64,000 bases of DNA from NCBI RefSeq assembly GCF_002352765.1, contig NZ_KZ293963.1:2130368-2194367 (forward strand), in the 5' to 3' direction. Shown here in pieces: positions 24,564-34,802 of this stretch. This DNA is from Alteribacter populi. GTDB taxonomy: Bacteria > Bacillota > Bacilli > Bacillales > Salisediminibacteriaceae. How positions within the stretch are numbered: position 1 is the stretch's first letter; every line of letters begins with the position of its first letter. The position numbers were made by a program, and so were the translations under genes. The notes under the pieces are model-generated. The model saw nothing but the letters and a program-made list of their open reading frames with translations. It ran no database searches and was not told where the DNA came from.

Positions 24564-25648
24564 GCTCTCTCCCCCCTGCCTAATCGCTCTCTTATTAGTA
24601 AAACAGCAAAAACCGGTGCTCCTATTAAAGCTGTAATGACACCAATTGGCAGTTCTTTTGGAGCAATAATCGTTCTCGATACTAAATCGGCTAAAATTAA
24701 AAATGCTCCCCCTGTAAGCATCGATAATGGCAGAACATGACGGTGATCCGGTCCTGTAACAAGGCGGACAAGGTGAGGAATGACAAGACCGACAAACCCG
24801 ATGGACCCAGAGACAGCAACGGCTGCCCCAGTTAACAAGGAGGCACCGATTAAAATGAAGATTTTCCCCCTTTTTACATCAACACCGATATGATCCGCCG
24901 CGTCTTCCCCAAGAGCGAGTGCATTTAATTCGCGGTAATGAATAAGAAGAATGAAGGATCCCGCTAGCATAAAAGGGATGATAAGCTGAACATGGCTCCA
25001 CCCTCTCATCCCGACACTTCCATACAACCAATAGATAATTTGTGTCATCGAATCACGATCACCTAAAGCAATAATTAACGAAATAATCGATCCGATAAAA
25101 GCACTGACGATAATGCCGGCCAAAATGATCGTTTCTATGGCTAGACTTCTGCTACTTAACCTCACTAGACCAAACACAATAAGGAGAGAGGCAAATCCAC
25201 TTAAGATTGCAACGATAGGAAGCGTATAGCTTCCAAGTCCGATAATCGTAATTTGAAAAAACAAAACGATAACAGCACCTAAAGCAGCCCCGGACGAAAC
25301 GCCTATCGTATATGGATCTGCAAGCGGGTTACGTAAAAGCCCTTGAAACGCAGCCCCCGCTAAAGCTAAAGATGCCCCTACACAAAGGGCAAGTAAAACT
25401 CTCGGTAGGCGAATGTTCCAAATAATCATTTCTTCATTTTGGGGAATGCTTTCTAGCCAACCAATGTTAAAGCCATTATCCATGATGATATGTAAAATCG
25501 TCGGAACAGGGATGATCACACTGCTAATTAACAAACCAAGGAGGGCTGTACAAAGTACAAACCCTCCGCTAATGATATATAACCAAAGGACTTTATTACT
25601 CAAAAATGTCCGGATAGATAAGTTTGGCAAGCGTTTCAACCCCTTCAA
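24560..25648 (-). CDS. btuC: Corrinoid (vitamin B12) ABC transporter permease
   Basis: This FecCD/BtuC-type permease has about ten membrane helices. Motifs include IIWNIRLPRVLLALCVGASLA, GAAFQGLLRNPLADPYTIGVSSGAALGA, GSIGFVGLVIPHLVRL and the C-terminal GAPVFAVLLIRER. It works with BtuF and the BtuD-CbiZ ATPase to import cobalamin or cobinamide. The longest frame begins at a TTG (25648) inside the btuF end; TTG 25630, 9 nt after GAAGGGG, is an equally good start, so the N-terminus is uncertain. The overlap with btuF is up to 53 bp. Confidence 0.9.
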   Translation of the reverse strand: MKGLKRLPNLSIRTFLSNKVLWLYIISGGFVLCTALLGLLISSVIIPVPTILHIIMDNGFNIGWLESIPQNEEMIIWNIRLPRVLLALCVGASLALAGAAFQGLLRNPLADPYTIGVSSGAALGAVIVLFFQITIIGLGSYTLPIVAILSGFASLLIVFGLVRLSSRSLAIETIILAGIIVSAFIGSIISLIIALGDRDSMTQIIYWLYGSVGMRGWSHVQLIIPFMLAGSFILLIHYRELNALALGEDAADHIGVDVKRGKIFILIGASLLTGAAVAVSGSIGFVGLVIPHLVRLVTGPDHRHVLPLSMLTGGAFLILADLVSRTIIAPKELPIGVITALIGAPVFAVLLIRERLGRGERA

Positions 25649-26588
25649 TTAAACGAGGACCAGGTCGGACAACGGTATCATTATCGACATCAAAAATTTG
25701 TTCATTCTTAACAGCAGGAACCTCAGCCCAGCCATCACGTGACGAAATTTCTTCTTGCAGATCGTCTGAATGATAAGTCGTAATGATCACTTCAGGATTT
25801 AATTGGACAATTTCTTCTTCAGTTAACGCTACCCAGCCTTCTTGATCACCCGCGGCATTCGTTGCTTGAATTGACTCAAGCATCTCATGCATAAAAGTAT
25901 TTTGTCCTGTCGTGAAAATATCTGGAGCAGGGGAGACTTCGACCCAGACTTTCTTTTTGTCAGTTACTGCATCTGCTTTTTCGATAATCTCCTCATGACG
26001 ATTCTGCATGTCAGTAATCAACTCAGAAGCTTCCGCAGTGGCGCCAGTAACCTCACCAATCAAGTCTATTTTCTCATACGTATCCGCAAAGGAGGTTGCA
26101 CTTCCAATGACAATCACGTCAATCCCCGCCTCTTCAAATTGAGCGAGAATTTCAGGGTGATTCTGATGATGATAATCGGTCACTAACGCAACATCTGGTA
26201 AAAGAGATAAAATAAGCTCAGCGTTCATATCTTGACCACCGACAGTTTCAACTTCCATCGCCTCTTCAGGATAGTTACAGAAATCTGATACACCGATCAT
26301 TTTATCCCCTAAACCGAGAGCATAGGATATTTCTGTGTAACTCGCTTGTATAGACACAACCGTTTCCGGCTCTTCATCAATCGTAATTTCATTTCCTGCA
26401 TCATCCGTCACTGTTACCGGAAATTGTGACTCCTCCGTTATTTCTTCTCCGTTTGATTCCTCTTCTTGAGATGCACCGTCTTGGTCGCCTGTTGCTTCCT
26501 CCTCGGTACTACATCCTACAATGAAAGCTAGCATGAATACAGCTAGTAAACTTGTAAGCCCCCACTTTTTCAAAATTCGATTCATCAT
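25596..26588 (-). CDS. btuF: Corrinoid-binding lipoprotein of the B12 ABC transporter
   Basis: This 330-residue periplasmic-binding-protein family 2 member is tethered by lipobox AFIVGC (Cys26), followed by an acidic Glu-rich linker. The ligand domain includes PVTVTDDAGNEITIDEEPETVVSIQASYTEISYALGLGDKMIGVSDFCNYPEEA, a BtuF/FhuD-type start. It is the first gene behind a cobalamin riboswitch, which makes B12 rather than iron-siderophore the likely ligand. A heavy excess of Asp and Glu fits an exported protein of a salt- or alkali-adapted host. Confidence 0.9.
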   Translation of the reverse strand: MMNRILKKWGLTSLLAVFMLAFIVGCSTEEEATGDQDGASQEEESNGEEITEESQFPVTVTDDAGNEITIDEEPETVVSIQASYTEISYALGLGDKMIGVSDFCNYPEEAMEVETVGGQDMNAELILSLLPDVALVTDYHHQNHPEILAQFEEAGIDVIVIGSATSFADTYEKIDLIGEVTGATAEASELITDMQNRHEEIIEKADAVTDKKKVWVEVSPAPDIFTTGQNTFMHEMLESIQATNAAGDQEGWVALTEEEIVQLNPEVIITTYHSDDLQEEISSRDGWAEVPAVKNEQIFDVDNDTVVRPGPRLIEGVETLAKLIYPDIFE

Positions 26589-26616
26589 ATCTCGTTCCCC
26601 CTGTTTTTAATTGAAC

Positions 26617-26649
26617 AAAAAAACGCCATTCCAAAAAGGAAAAGCGTTG
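26617..26649 (-). terminator. Riboswitch-controlled terminator before btuF
   Basis: On the minus strand AACGCTTTTCC pairs with GGAATGGCGTT around a T-rich loop, followed by seven T. It sits between the cobalamin aptamer and the btuF ribosome site, as expected for a transcription-terminating expression platform. Confidence 0.8.
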
Positions 26650-26765
26650 AATGTAAAATGCATGACACTGCTGTCGACGTTCAAATGACTGCATGCGGGA
26701 CTTATCTATTATGTTTAATAGATAACTCTGCACTTTAAACATCCTTTTCCTCGAAGGAGCTTAAA

Positions 26766-26960
26766 AACAAAATAGGCAGGTCTCCTGACTTACGCCTTGT
26801 CGGTTAGCTTCTCCTTCCCATGCATGACCTGCACAGTGGAATTGTTTCAGCCTTCCTAAGCGATTACAGTGGCGGGACCGTGTTGGATTTACACCAACTT
26901 CCCATTTCATCTTAAATGTCCATCTAACCAACGATGAACCTTTAAGAAACCTATTTGTTT
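26766..26960 (-). ncRNA. Cobalamin riboswitch controlling btuF-btuC-btuD/cbiZ-cbiB-cobD-cobU-cobS-cobC
   Basis: The minus strand shows the B12-box hallmarks in order: P1 5' strand AAACAAATAGGT (26949-26960), the core GGGAAGTTGGTGTAAATCC and CGGTCCCGCCACTGTAA, and the 3' end AAGTCAGGAGACCTGCCT (26774-26791), closed by CCTATTTTGTTT. Cobalamin binding should favour the downstream terminator and switch off uptake and salvage genes. The closing P1 strands are complementary, which defines the ends. Confidence 0.95.
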
Positions 26961-26988
26961 CATTATTTTGTTTTTTTGTTCTGATATT

Positions 26989-27017
26989 ATTATAGAAGAG
27001 TTTCTGTAGCTTGTAAA
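26989..27017 (-). promoter_or_regulatory. Promoter of the btuF riboswitch transcript
   Basis: Minus-strand TTTACA (27012-27017), a 17-bp spacer and a perfect TATAAT (26989-26994) lie about 30 bp ahead of the aptamer. Confidence 0.8.
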
Positions 27018-27043
27018 TTAGATATATTTTTTGTCGAATCGTT

Positions 27044-30000
27044 CTATACAAAGGATTCGATTGGCTGTTGAACATTAAAGTATCTAGCTTCAGGATGAGC
27101 AAAAACGAGAGCTGTTACCGAGGCCTCTGGCTCCATCATAAACCCTTCTGTTAACGATAACCCAATCTCTTCTGGTCGAAGCAGATTAAACAGTTTTTCC
27201 TGATCCTCAAGATTCGGACAAGCAGGATAACCGAAAGAAACACGGGTGCCTTGGTACTTTGCTGAAAACCTTTGTTTCATTGTAAAGTCAACTTCATCTG
27301 GAAACCCCCAACGATCACGCATCAATTGGTGAAGGCGTTCAGCAAATCCTTCAGCCAGCTCAAGTGCAAAAGCTTGAATCATATGAGATTTCAAGTAATC
27401 TCCCTGGTCTTTCCATTTGGTTGAAATGTCTCTGACCCCTTTTCCTGCCGTAACGGCAAAGAGTCCGACATAATCCATTTCACCAGAGTTTATATCCCGT
27501 ACATAATCGGATAAGCAAAGAAAAGGTTTTTTATCCTGGCGAGGAAAAGTAAATCTTTCGATAATGGTTTTATGATCATGAAAGTCGTAGATGAGCAACG
27601 AATCTCCATCACTTTGCGCCGGGAAAAATTGATAAATACCGTCCGCTGTGAGTAACTTTTCGCTCGTCACCTTTTTAAATAACTGCTTATATTCACTTTC
27701 CAAAGCAAGTGCTTTAGGCTGCCCCTCACTCAATAGCCGCTCCACCTTCCCTTGTAACCCTAAATGCTTTCCTAATAGTGTTTGCTTATTAATATAAGGC
27801 TCAAGATGATTTAAAGAATAACCTTTAAGAACATGACGCTTTAAGTCTGGTGGTGTAAAGACTGGGACAGTTTTTGAAACAGTTGATTGCTTTGAACTCG
27901 TTTGTTCTGCTACCGGTTTAGGTGAAGGGGGGGCTACAGATTGCTGCCTGTCTCTTTTTTTCGACTGTTGTTCTTGAAACATCTTTTCTTCTTCCCCATC
28001 TCGATTTAACCGGTTTGCAATGTCTAAGCCATTCATTGCATCTTTAGCGTAAACAACGAGACCTTCATATTCATCAGCAATTTTTGTTTCTGTGAATTTT
28101 CGAGTTAATGCTGCTCCACCGACGAGAATTGGAATCGAGATATTTTGCTGGCGTAAATCTTGAGCCGTTAATACCATTTGTTGTGCGGATTTTACAAGCA
28201 ATCCCGACAGTCCGATCACATCAGGCTTCTCTCTTTTATAAGCTTCGATTAACTCGTTGGAAGTAACTTTAATTCCAAGATTAACAATGTTAAACCCGTT
28301 GTTCCCTAAAATAATTTCCACTAAATTTTTTCCAATATCATGAACGTCTCCTTTGACGGTAGCCAAAAGGATCTTTCCCTTACTGTGACTGCCACTTGCC
28401 TCCATAAACTGCTCTAAATAAGCAACTGAGGCTTTCATGACCTCAGCACTTTGTAATACTTCAGCGACAATGAGCTCATTGTTGTTAAACAAGCGACCGA
28501 CCTCTTCCATTCCGGTCATTAGCGGGCCGTTAATGATATCAAGCGGAGCCTCATACTTTTGCAAAGCTTGCCCTAAGTCAGGGATCAAACCCTCTTTCGT
28601 CCCTTCGACTACATAGCTTGCAATTCTTTCCTCTAATGAAAGTGAAGAAACCTTAGGCTTATCGGCTGTTTTTTTGCTACGGTAAAATGCTGTAAACTTT
28701 GCTAACGTCTCATCATCAGTTTTAAACAGCAATTGCTCAGCTAATTTCTTTTCATTGTCTGCAATTGATGCATACCTTTCAAGCTTTTCAGTATTTACAA
28801 TCGCATAATCTAGACCTGCTTTTGTACAATGATATAAATACACCGCATTGAGAATCTCTCTACCTACTGGCGGGAGTCCAAACGACACATTTGATACACC
28901 AAGCACCGTTAAGCAGTCCGGAAGCGCTTCTTTAATCAGCCTTATACCATCGACTGTTTCTTTAGCTGCTCCTATATATTGTTCATCTCCCGTTCCTACA
29001 GGAAACACGAGCGGATCAAAGATGATATCCGTCGGAGGAATATGATATTTCTCAGTCAAAAGCTGGTACGACCGCTTAGCAATCTCAAGTTTTCGTGCTG
29101 CCGTTGTTGCCATCCCTTTTTCATCAATCGTCCCAACAACAACTGCTGCGCCATATCGATGGATGAGTGGAGCAATATCTGAAAAACGTTCTTCACCATC
29201 CTCTAAATTAATGGAGTTAATAATGGCTTTTCCTTGAGAGTATGTCAATGCATGTTCAATGACATGCGCATCTGTCGAATCAATCATTAAGGGGACTTTT
29301 ACTTTATTAATGACCTGTTTGATAAAGTGATCCATGTCATCAACTTCTTCACGGTCTGGGTCTGCAAGACAAATATCAATGACATGTGCTCCGCGTTTTA
29401 CTTGTGCTCGTGCGATTTCGGACGCTTCTTCAAATTTTCCTTCAGCAATGAGTTGTTTAAATTTTCTCGAACCAATCACATTCGTCCGCTCTCCGATAAA
29501 CAACGGCCTCATATCCTCTTCATAGATTAATGGTTCAATTCCTGAAACGGCATGAGGATGAGACCCGTTTATTTTTCTAGGCCGATATGGTTGAACAGCT
29601 TCAACAATCGCTCGTATATGCTCAGGTGTAGTACCACAACAACCTCCAACGATATTGAGCCAACCCTTCTCTGCAAATGCTGCTAGCTTTTTAGATAACG
29701 ACTGAGGTGATTCGTGATACTGCCCTTCTTCATCAGGTAATCCAGCATTAGGGTAACAGCTTACTGCGGAAGTTGAAAGCTCGGATAACGATCGTAAATG
29801 ATCTCTCATAAATTCAGGGCCTGTCGCACAATTCAATCCTACGACTAACGGCTTCATATGCTCTAATGATAAATAAAATGATTCAATACTTTGCCCTGCT
29901 AATGTCGTGCCCATCGGTTCAATTGTCCCAGATACCATCAAAGGTAATTTCGCTTCCAGTTGATCAAAGGCTTTTTCGATGCCAATAAAGGCAGCTTTGA

Positions 30001-30508
30001 CGTTCCTCATATCCTGGCTCGTTTCCAGGAGAATAAGATCAACATCACCTTCAATTAATCCGCAAGCTTGTTCTTGATAATTTTCAATCAGTGCTTCGAA
30101 GGTCGTTCCTCCTGTGACTGATAATGACTTTGTCGTTGGTCCCATCGCTCCAGCGACATACCTCGGCTTTTCCGAAGTCGAAAAGCGATTAGCTGCGTTT
30201 CGAGCAAGCCTTGCCGCTGCATGATTGATTTCATACGTATGTTCTTCTAAATGATAATCTGCTAAAACGATATTTGTTCCGCCAAATGAATTCGTTTCAA
30301 TAATGTCAGCTCCTGCTTCTAAATAGGCATCATGTATGCTTTCAATTACATTGGGTGCAGTAATATTTAAGTATTCATTGCAGCCTTCGTAAGCTTCTCC
30401 ACCAAAGTCATCAGCAGTAAGATTTGCTTCTTGGAGCATTGTACCCATTGCACCATCTAATACGAGAATTCTTTTCGTTAATTGCTCAGCTAATGACAGC
30501 TTTGTCAT
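27044..30508 (-). CDS. metH: Cobalamin-dependent methionine synthase
   Basis: MetH transfers a methyl group from methyltetrahydrofolate through cobalamin to homocysteine. All four modules are present in 1154 residues: a homocysteine-binding barrel (1 to ~310, zinc ligands in GGCCGTTPEHI near 288), a pterin-binding barrel (~330-600), the cobalamin module with DVHDIGKN (axial His near 720) and SGLLVKSA, a Ser/Pro/Gln-rich linker (~865-910), and the SAM-dependent reactivation domain with FGYPACPNLEDQ. It is the last gene of the S-box operon and the cobalamin consumer beside the B12 salvage genes. No terminator was seen between its stop and the btuF promoter. Confidence 0.97.
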   Translation of the reverse strand: MTKLSLAEQLTKRILVLDGAMGTMLQEANLTADDFGGEAYEGCNEYLNITAPNVIESIHDAYLEAGADIIETNSFGGTNIVLADYHLEEHTYEINHAAARLARNAANRFSTSEKPRYVAGAMGPTTKSLSVTGGTTFEALIENYQEQACGLIEGDVDLILLETSQDMRNVKAAFIGIEKAFDQLEAKLPLMVSGTIEPMGTTLAGQSIESFYLSLEHMKPLVVGLNCATGPEFMRDHLRSLSELSTSAVSCYPNAGLPDEEGQYHESPQSLSKKLAAFAEKGWLNIVGGCCGTTPEHIRAIVEAVQPYRPRKINGSHPHAVSGIEPLIYEEDMRPLFIGERTNVIGSRKFKQLIAEGKFEEASEIARAQVKRGAHVIDICLADPDREEVDDMDHFIKQVINKVKVPLMIDSTDAHVIEHALTYSQGKAIINSINLEDGEERFSDIAPLIHRYGAAVVVGTIDEKGMATTAARKLEIAKRSYQLLTEKYHIPPTDIIFDPLVFPVGTGDEQYIGAAKETVDGIRLIKEALPDCLTVLGVSNVSFGLPPVGREILNAVYLYHCTKAGLDYAIVNTEKLERYASIADNEKKLAEQLLFKTDDETLAKFTAFYRSKKTADKPKVSSLSLEERIASYVVEGTKEGLIPDLGQALQKYEAPLDIINGPLMTGMEEVGRLFNNNELIVAEVLQSAEVMKASVAYLEQFMEASGSHSKGKILLATVKGDVHDIGKNLVEIILGNNGFNIVNLGIKVTSNELIEAYKREKPDVIGLSGLLVKSAQQMVLTAQDLRQQNISIPILVGGAALTRKFTETKIADEYEGLVVYAKDAMNGLDIANRLNRDGEEEKMFQEQQSKKRDRQQSVAPPSPKPVAEQTSSKQSTVSKTVPVFTPPDLKRHVLKGYSLNHLEPYINKQTLLGKHLGLQGKVERLLSEGQPKALALESEYKQLFKKVTSEKLLTADGIYQFFPAQSDGDSLLIYDFHDHKTIIERFTFPRQDKKPFLCLSDYVRDINSGEMDYVGLFAVTAGKGVRDISTKWKDQGDYLKSHMIQAFALELAEGFAERLHQLMRDRWGFPDEVDFTMKQRFSAKYQGTRVSFGYPACPNLEDQEKLFNLLRPEEIGLSLTEGFMMEPEASVTALVFAHPEARYFNVQQPIESFV

Positions 30509-30524
30509 TTGAAGACCCTCCTTC

Positions 30525-32378
30525 CTAAATATTGATACTTCCTACAGGCTGAGTGAATCGTCGCCCTGTTTTCATGTTGATATATTCGGTTAATTGTACA
30601 GTCATTTCATACCTTAAAAATGGTGTAATTAAATAAATACCATCGAAATATTGAACAGCAGTATCAATTAATGATTTTGAGATGGCAATTCCTTCACGTT
30701 CACCTTGCAAACGGTCCTCCTCGCATGCATGCATTCTCGTACGTATTTCGTCTGTCAGCTTAATCCCCGGTACTTCATGGTGTAGAAACTCCGCATTTCT
30801 ACCACTCGTCAACGGCATCACTCCAAGGTAAATCGGAACTGGAAGGTGCTTTGTTGCTTCATAAACCTCAATAATTTTCTCTTCACTGTATACTGGCTGG
30901 GTGATGAAGTAATCGGCACCTGAGTTGATTTTACGTTCTAAGCGTTGTACTGCTTTATCTAATGACTTCACGTTTGGGTTAAACGCGGCTGCCACAGAGA
31001 ACGTACATTGCTGACCGATCGATTTTCCAGAGAAGGAAATCCCTTCATTAAGCTGCTTAATTAAATGAATCAATTCAAAGGATGACAAATCATACACAGA
31101 GGTAGCACCAGGAAAATCACCTACCTTCGTCGGATCACCTGTTACCGCCAGAACTTGACTCATACCGAGCGCATGCAATCCCATCAAGTGCGACTGAAGA
31201 CCGATGAGGTTCCGATCACGGCAAGTTATATGAATCAGTGGACGCACGCCTCTTGATTGAACCATACCCCCAAGCGCCATATTACATACTCTTGGTGAAG
31301 CTAATGAATTGTCCGCAAGAGTAATTGCATCTACACCTGACTTTTTTAATGCCTCTGTCCCTTTTAAATAACGATCAAATTCGAGCTTTCTTGGGGGATC
31401 AAGCTCAACGATGACCGACTTTTTTTCCTCAACAAGTTCATGTAAATGCTGCTCTCGTTCTTTAGCGACGACCACATTTGTTACACCCTTTGTTTTAATT
31501 GTTTTTTCAGTCACAGGTGTCGTATGCTTTACGGCTTTAGCAATCGCTTCTATATGTTCCGGAGTCGTTCCGCAGCAGCCACCAATCAAGCGAACACCTT
31601 GTTTTCGAAGAGCTTCCGCGCTTTTTTGAAAATAATCTGCATTTGAATCATAAACGAGCCTGCCATCCTTGTAATCGGGAAGGCTTGCATTTGGATAGCC
31701 AGAAAGAAAGCGTGATTCATGCAAGGGAACTTCTTCAAATGATTGAATCATATGGTGCGGCCCTAAGCGGCAATTTAATCCAGCGATATCTGCCCCAGCA
31801 TCGTATATCGTGTCTAATGCTTTTGCAACTGTATGCCCCCCTTGAACGACTCCTGCTTCATGAAGAGAAAGCTGTGCAATGACAGGAAGTGCTGTCTCAT
31901 TTTTGACAATGTTAAGTACCGCTAACAATTCTTCTAAATCATAATACGTTTCTAAGAGAATCCCATCTACCCCTTCATGAAGCAAGCTATGCAGCTGTTC
32001 ACGAAACCCTCTTGTAATTTCTTTTACTGATAGATCGGTCTTTTTAATACTTCGAATTCCACCAATGGTCCCAAGAATATACGCTTGATCTTCAGCAGCT
32101 TTCTTTGCTATTTTTACAGCGGCTCGGTTAATCGCTTGAACAGAATCCTCCAAGCCGTATCTTGATAGCTTCTCATAATTTGCTCCATACGTATTTGTCT
32201 GTATTAAATCCGCACCTGCCCGAATGTAAGCTCGGTGGATTTGGCTAATTTGCTCATCATGCGTTAAATTAAGTTCTTCAAAGCAACGATCCACGCCATG
32301 AGCATACAACAATGTACCCATTGCTCCGTCTCCGATTAAAATCTTTTTCTCTAACTCTTGCAAAAAACCCATCCTCAC
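30525..32378 (-). CDS. yitJ: Bifunctional homocysteine S-methyltransferase / methylenetetrahydrofolate reductase (YitJ type)
   Basis: This 617-residue fusion has an N-terminal homocysteine methyltransferase barrel (residues 1 to ~290; IGDGAMGTLLY, zinc motif GGCCGTTPEHI near 265) and a C-terminal 5,10-methylenetetrahydrofolate reductase (~315-610; VIVELDPPRKLEFDRYLKG, DNSLASPRV, VTGDPTK, GADYFITQPVY, PIYLGVMPL). The reductase supplies methyltetrahydrofolate to MetH, encoded 16 nt downstream. B. subtilis YitJ has the same architecture and S-box control. Confidence 0.94.
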   Translation of the reverse strand: MRMGFLQELEKKILIGDGAMGTLLYAHGVDRCFEELNLTHDEQISQIHRAYIRAGADLIQTNTYGANYEKLSRYGLEDSVQAINRAAVKIAKKAAEDQAYILGTIGGIRSIKKTDLSVKEITRGFREQLHSLLHEGVDGILLETYYDLEELLAVLNIVKNETALPVIAQLSLHEAGVVQGGHTVAKALDTIYDAGADIAGLNCRLGPHHMIQSFEEVPLHESRFLSGYPNASLPDYKDGRLVYDSNADYFQKSAEALRKQGVRLIGGCCGTTPEHIEAIAKAVKHTTPVTEKTIKTKGVTNVVVAKEREQHLHELVEEKKSVIVELDPPRKLEFDRYLKGTEALKKSGVDAITLADNSLASPRVCNMALGGMVQSRGVRPLIHITCRDRNLIGLQSHLMGLHALGMSQVLAVTGDPTKVGDFPGATSVYDLSSFELIHLIKQLNEGISFSGKSIGQQCTFSVAAAFNPNVKSLDKAVQRLERKINSGADYFITQPVYSEEKIIEVYEATKHLPVPIYLGVMPLTSGRNAEFLHHEVPGIKLTDEIRTRMHACEEDRLQGEREGIAISKSLIDTAVQYFDGIYLITPFLRYEMTVQLTEYINMKTGRRFTQPVGSINI

Positions 32379-32449
32379 ACCTCATTTCTATCATCATGTT
32401 TTGCTAAAACATAGCCACCGGATTTTTTTCATTCTGTCTAGAATCACGA

Positions 32450-33646
32450 TTATTTTATATTTGCTAAAGGTATTTCCTTACCTTTTACTTTCCCTGCCCA
32501 ATGTAAAGCTGTCGAAAAATCATTTACTATATCTTCATACCGTTCAAGGCCGACCGACAATCGTAATAAGCCGTCTGTAATACCACGTGATTCTCGTTCT
32601 GACTTGTTCATCGCAGCATGAGACATTGTTGCAGGGTAAGATAAAATGGACTCAACCGCACCAAGGCTTACGGCAAAAACCGGAATCTCCACCTTCTCTA
32701 CAAATACTTTCACTGCTTCTTTATCTTCAAGCTCAAAAGATAAAACGGCACCATACCCTGAAGCTTGAATGGTTTGAATTGGCTTACCTGGGTGGTAGGT
32801 AAGCCCTGGATAAAACACCTGTGTTACCTCATTTCGGCTTTCGAGCCACTGAGCTAGTTTAAAAGCTGTAGCTGAAGATTGCTCTAAGCGTACTTGCAAC
32901 GTTTTTAGCCCTCTTAAGACAAGCCAGCAATCTTGAGCTCCTAATACAGAGCCGAGAGAGTTTTGCAAAAAGCCGATCTGTTCTGCTATTTCCTCTGATT
33001 TAACGACGACAAGACCTGCGATGACATCGCTATGTCCTGCAATAAATTTTGTTGCACTATGAATGACAATATCTGCTCCAAGCTCGAGGGGACGTTGTAA
33101 CACAGGTGTTAAAAACGTATTATCTACCACTGTTAAACAACCGTTCGCTTTCGCGAGCTTTGCGACGCCTTGAAGGTCGGTTACTTTTAATAAAGGATTC
33201 GATGGCGTTTCGATATAAATCAGGCGCGTATTCGGCTTGATATTTACTGCGACTTGCTGCATATCGGTCATGTCAACGAAGGTGTAGTCAATTCCAAATT
33301 TATAAAGAACCTCCGTTAATAACCGATACGTACCTCCGTAGACATCATTTGTAATTAAAATATGATCACCTTTGTTTAACATCGTCAGAACTGTAGAGAT
33401 CGCTGCCATGCCTGACGCAAAAGCAAACCCTTTATAGCCACTTTCAAGTTCAGCTATCGTATCTTCTAACACTTCCCTTGTCGGATTCCCAGAGCGTCCA
33501 TAATCGTATTTACCGAATGTATCAAACTGAAATTGATGAAAGGTTGAAGCATGCTGAACCGGAACACTAACCGCCCCCGTTTGTCTATCAGCCTTATACT
33601 TGTTGTGAAGGAGACGCGTTTGAATTGAATAGGCTTTATCACTCAT
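32450..33646 (-). CDS. metC: Cystathionine beta-lyase
   Basis: This trans-sulfuration PLP enzyme of about 398 residues converts cystathionine to homocysteine. Motifs: YDYGRSGNPTREVLE, FASGMAAISTVL, NDVYGGTYRL, YIETPSNPLLKV, VVDNTFLTPVLQRPLELGADIV and the PLP-Lys in SATKFIAGHSDV. It overlaps the metI stop by a few bases. The ATG at 33646 follows GGCGGG at 6 nt and is preferred over an upstream GTG at 33655. Cystathionine gamma-lyase is a close alternative, but placement after metI and under the S-box favours MetC. Confidence 0.87.
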   Translation of the reverse strand: MSDKAYSIQTRLLHNKYKADRQTGAVSVPVQHASTFHQFQFDTFGKYDYGRSGNPTREVLEDTIAELESGYKGFAFASGMAAISTVLTMLNKGDHILITNDVYGGTYRLLTEVLYKFGIDYTFVDMTDMQQVAVNIKPNTRLIYIETPSNPLLKVTDLQGVAKLAKANGCLTVVDNTFLTPVLQRPLELGADIVIHSATKFIAGHSDVIAGLVVVKSEEIAEQIGFLQNSLGSVLGAQDCWLVLRGLKTLQVRLEQSSATAFKLAQWLESRNEVTQVFYPGLTYHPGKPIQTIQASGYGAVLSFELEDKEAVKVFVEKVEIPVFAVSLGAVESILSYPATMSHAAMNKSERESRGITDGLLRLSVGLERYEDIVNDFSTALHWAGKVKGKEIPLANIK

Positions 33647-34763
33647 GAAAAACACCCGCCTTTCTTAAACTTGCAAAAGATTGCTGCAAATCACTGGTTA
33701 AATCACCGATATGCTCTATGCCAATAGAAAAACGTAACAGTCTGTTACAGACACCATTTGCGGTTCTGACTTCTTCAGGGATTTCTGCGTGTGTTTGAGT
33801 TGCTGGGTAAGTTATAAAACTTTCTACACCCCCCAGACTTTCTGCAAAGGTAATTAACTGTAAGCTTTGCAAAAACGGATCAATCCAAGCTTCATCCTGT
33901 AGCCTAAACGACACCATCCCTCCTCTCCCCGGATAAAGAACATCCGTCACTTCTGGCTGGTCGTTAAGAAATGGAACAAGTGCTGTGGCATTTCTCTCGT
34001 GCTGAGCCATTCTGAGCGCGAGGGTTTTCATCCCTCTCATTAACAGCCACGCATCAAATGGAGCTAATGTCCCACCGATACTGTTGTGAAGCATCGCTAG
34101 GTTCTCACAAAGCTCTTTACCATGGGCAACAATAAGTCCAGCTAACACATCATTATGTCCGCCAAGATATTTCGTCGCACTATGAATCACAATATCTGCC
34201 CCTTCTTGAAGAGGTTTCTGAATTAGAGGTGTATAAAAAGTGTTATCAACGATCAACAATAGCTGGTGACGTCTTGCAATGTCTGCAAGACTCGATATTG
34301 AAACTTCATTCATAAGCGGATTTGTCGGGGTTTCTATAAATAGTGCCTTTGTCTTCTCAGTGATCAGCTCCTCCCAGTCTGCAGGATTACTGCTTTCAAC
34401 ATAATTAAAATTTACGCCCCAGCGCTTCCAGCCTTGTTCAAACAATCGGTATGTTCCTCCGTATAAATCTTGTGAAACGATCATTTCATCATCCTTAGAA
34501 AATAAGTACAGCACCGTTTGAATAGCTGCCATTCCTGAACTGCAAGCAAACCCTCTTTCTCCTTCTTCTAACTCAGCTATGGCACACTCAACTAATTCCC
34601 TGGTGGGGTTACCCGTCCGAGTATAGTCAAAACCAGTCGACTGTCCGATTCCTTTGTGACGATAGGCAGTTGAAAAGTAAACTGGAGGACTGACTGTACC
34701 CGTTGTCATCTCACTTCGATTTCCCACTTGTGCTAACTTAGTTTCAGCATGTCGCACATCCAT
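33639..34763 (-). CDS. metI: Cystathionine gamma-synthase / O-acetylhomoserine thiolyase
   Basis: The 374-residue PLP enzyme is first in the S-box operon. Motifs: STAYRHKGIGQSTGFDYTRTGNPTRE, CSSGMAAIQTVL, SQDLYGGTYRLFE, FIETPTNPLMNE, VDNTFYTPLIQKPLQEGADIV and PLP-Lys SATKYLGGHNDV. It condenses an acyl-homoserine with cysteine (or sulfide) and hands cystathionine to MetC. It has the same fold as its neighbour and probably arose by tandem duplication. The start follows AGGATGGGGG. Confidence 0.88.
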   Translation of the reverse strand: MDVRHAETKLAQVGNRSEMTTGTVSPPVYFSTAYRHKGIGQSTGFDYTRTGNPTRELVECAIAELEEGERGFACSSGMAAIQTVLYLFSKDDEMIVSQDLYGGTYRLFEQGWKRWGVNFNYVESSNPADWEELITEKTKALFIETPTNPLMNEVSISSLADIARRHQLLLIVDNTFYTPLIQKPLQEGADIVIHSATKYLGGHNDVLAGLIVAHGKELCENLAMLHNSIGGTLAPFDAWLLMRGMKTLALRMAQHERNATALVPFLNDQPEVTDVLYPGRGGMVSFRLQDEAWIDPFLQSLQLITFAESLGGVESFITYPATQTHAEIPEEVRTANGVCNRLLRFSIGIEHIGDLTSDLQQSFASLRKAGVFHE

Positions 34764-34802
34764 TTAAAACCCCCATCCTTTCTTTTTAAAAATTAAAACA
34801 AC

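Noticed and set aside
26761..27102. 113-codon open frame on the minus strand
   Set aside because: It overlaps the promoter and the aptamer of the cobalamin riboswitch, so it is not a gene.
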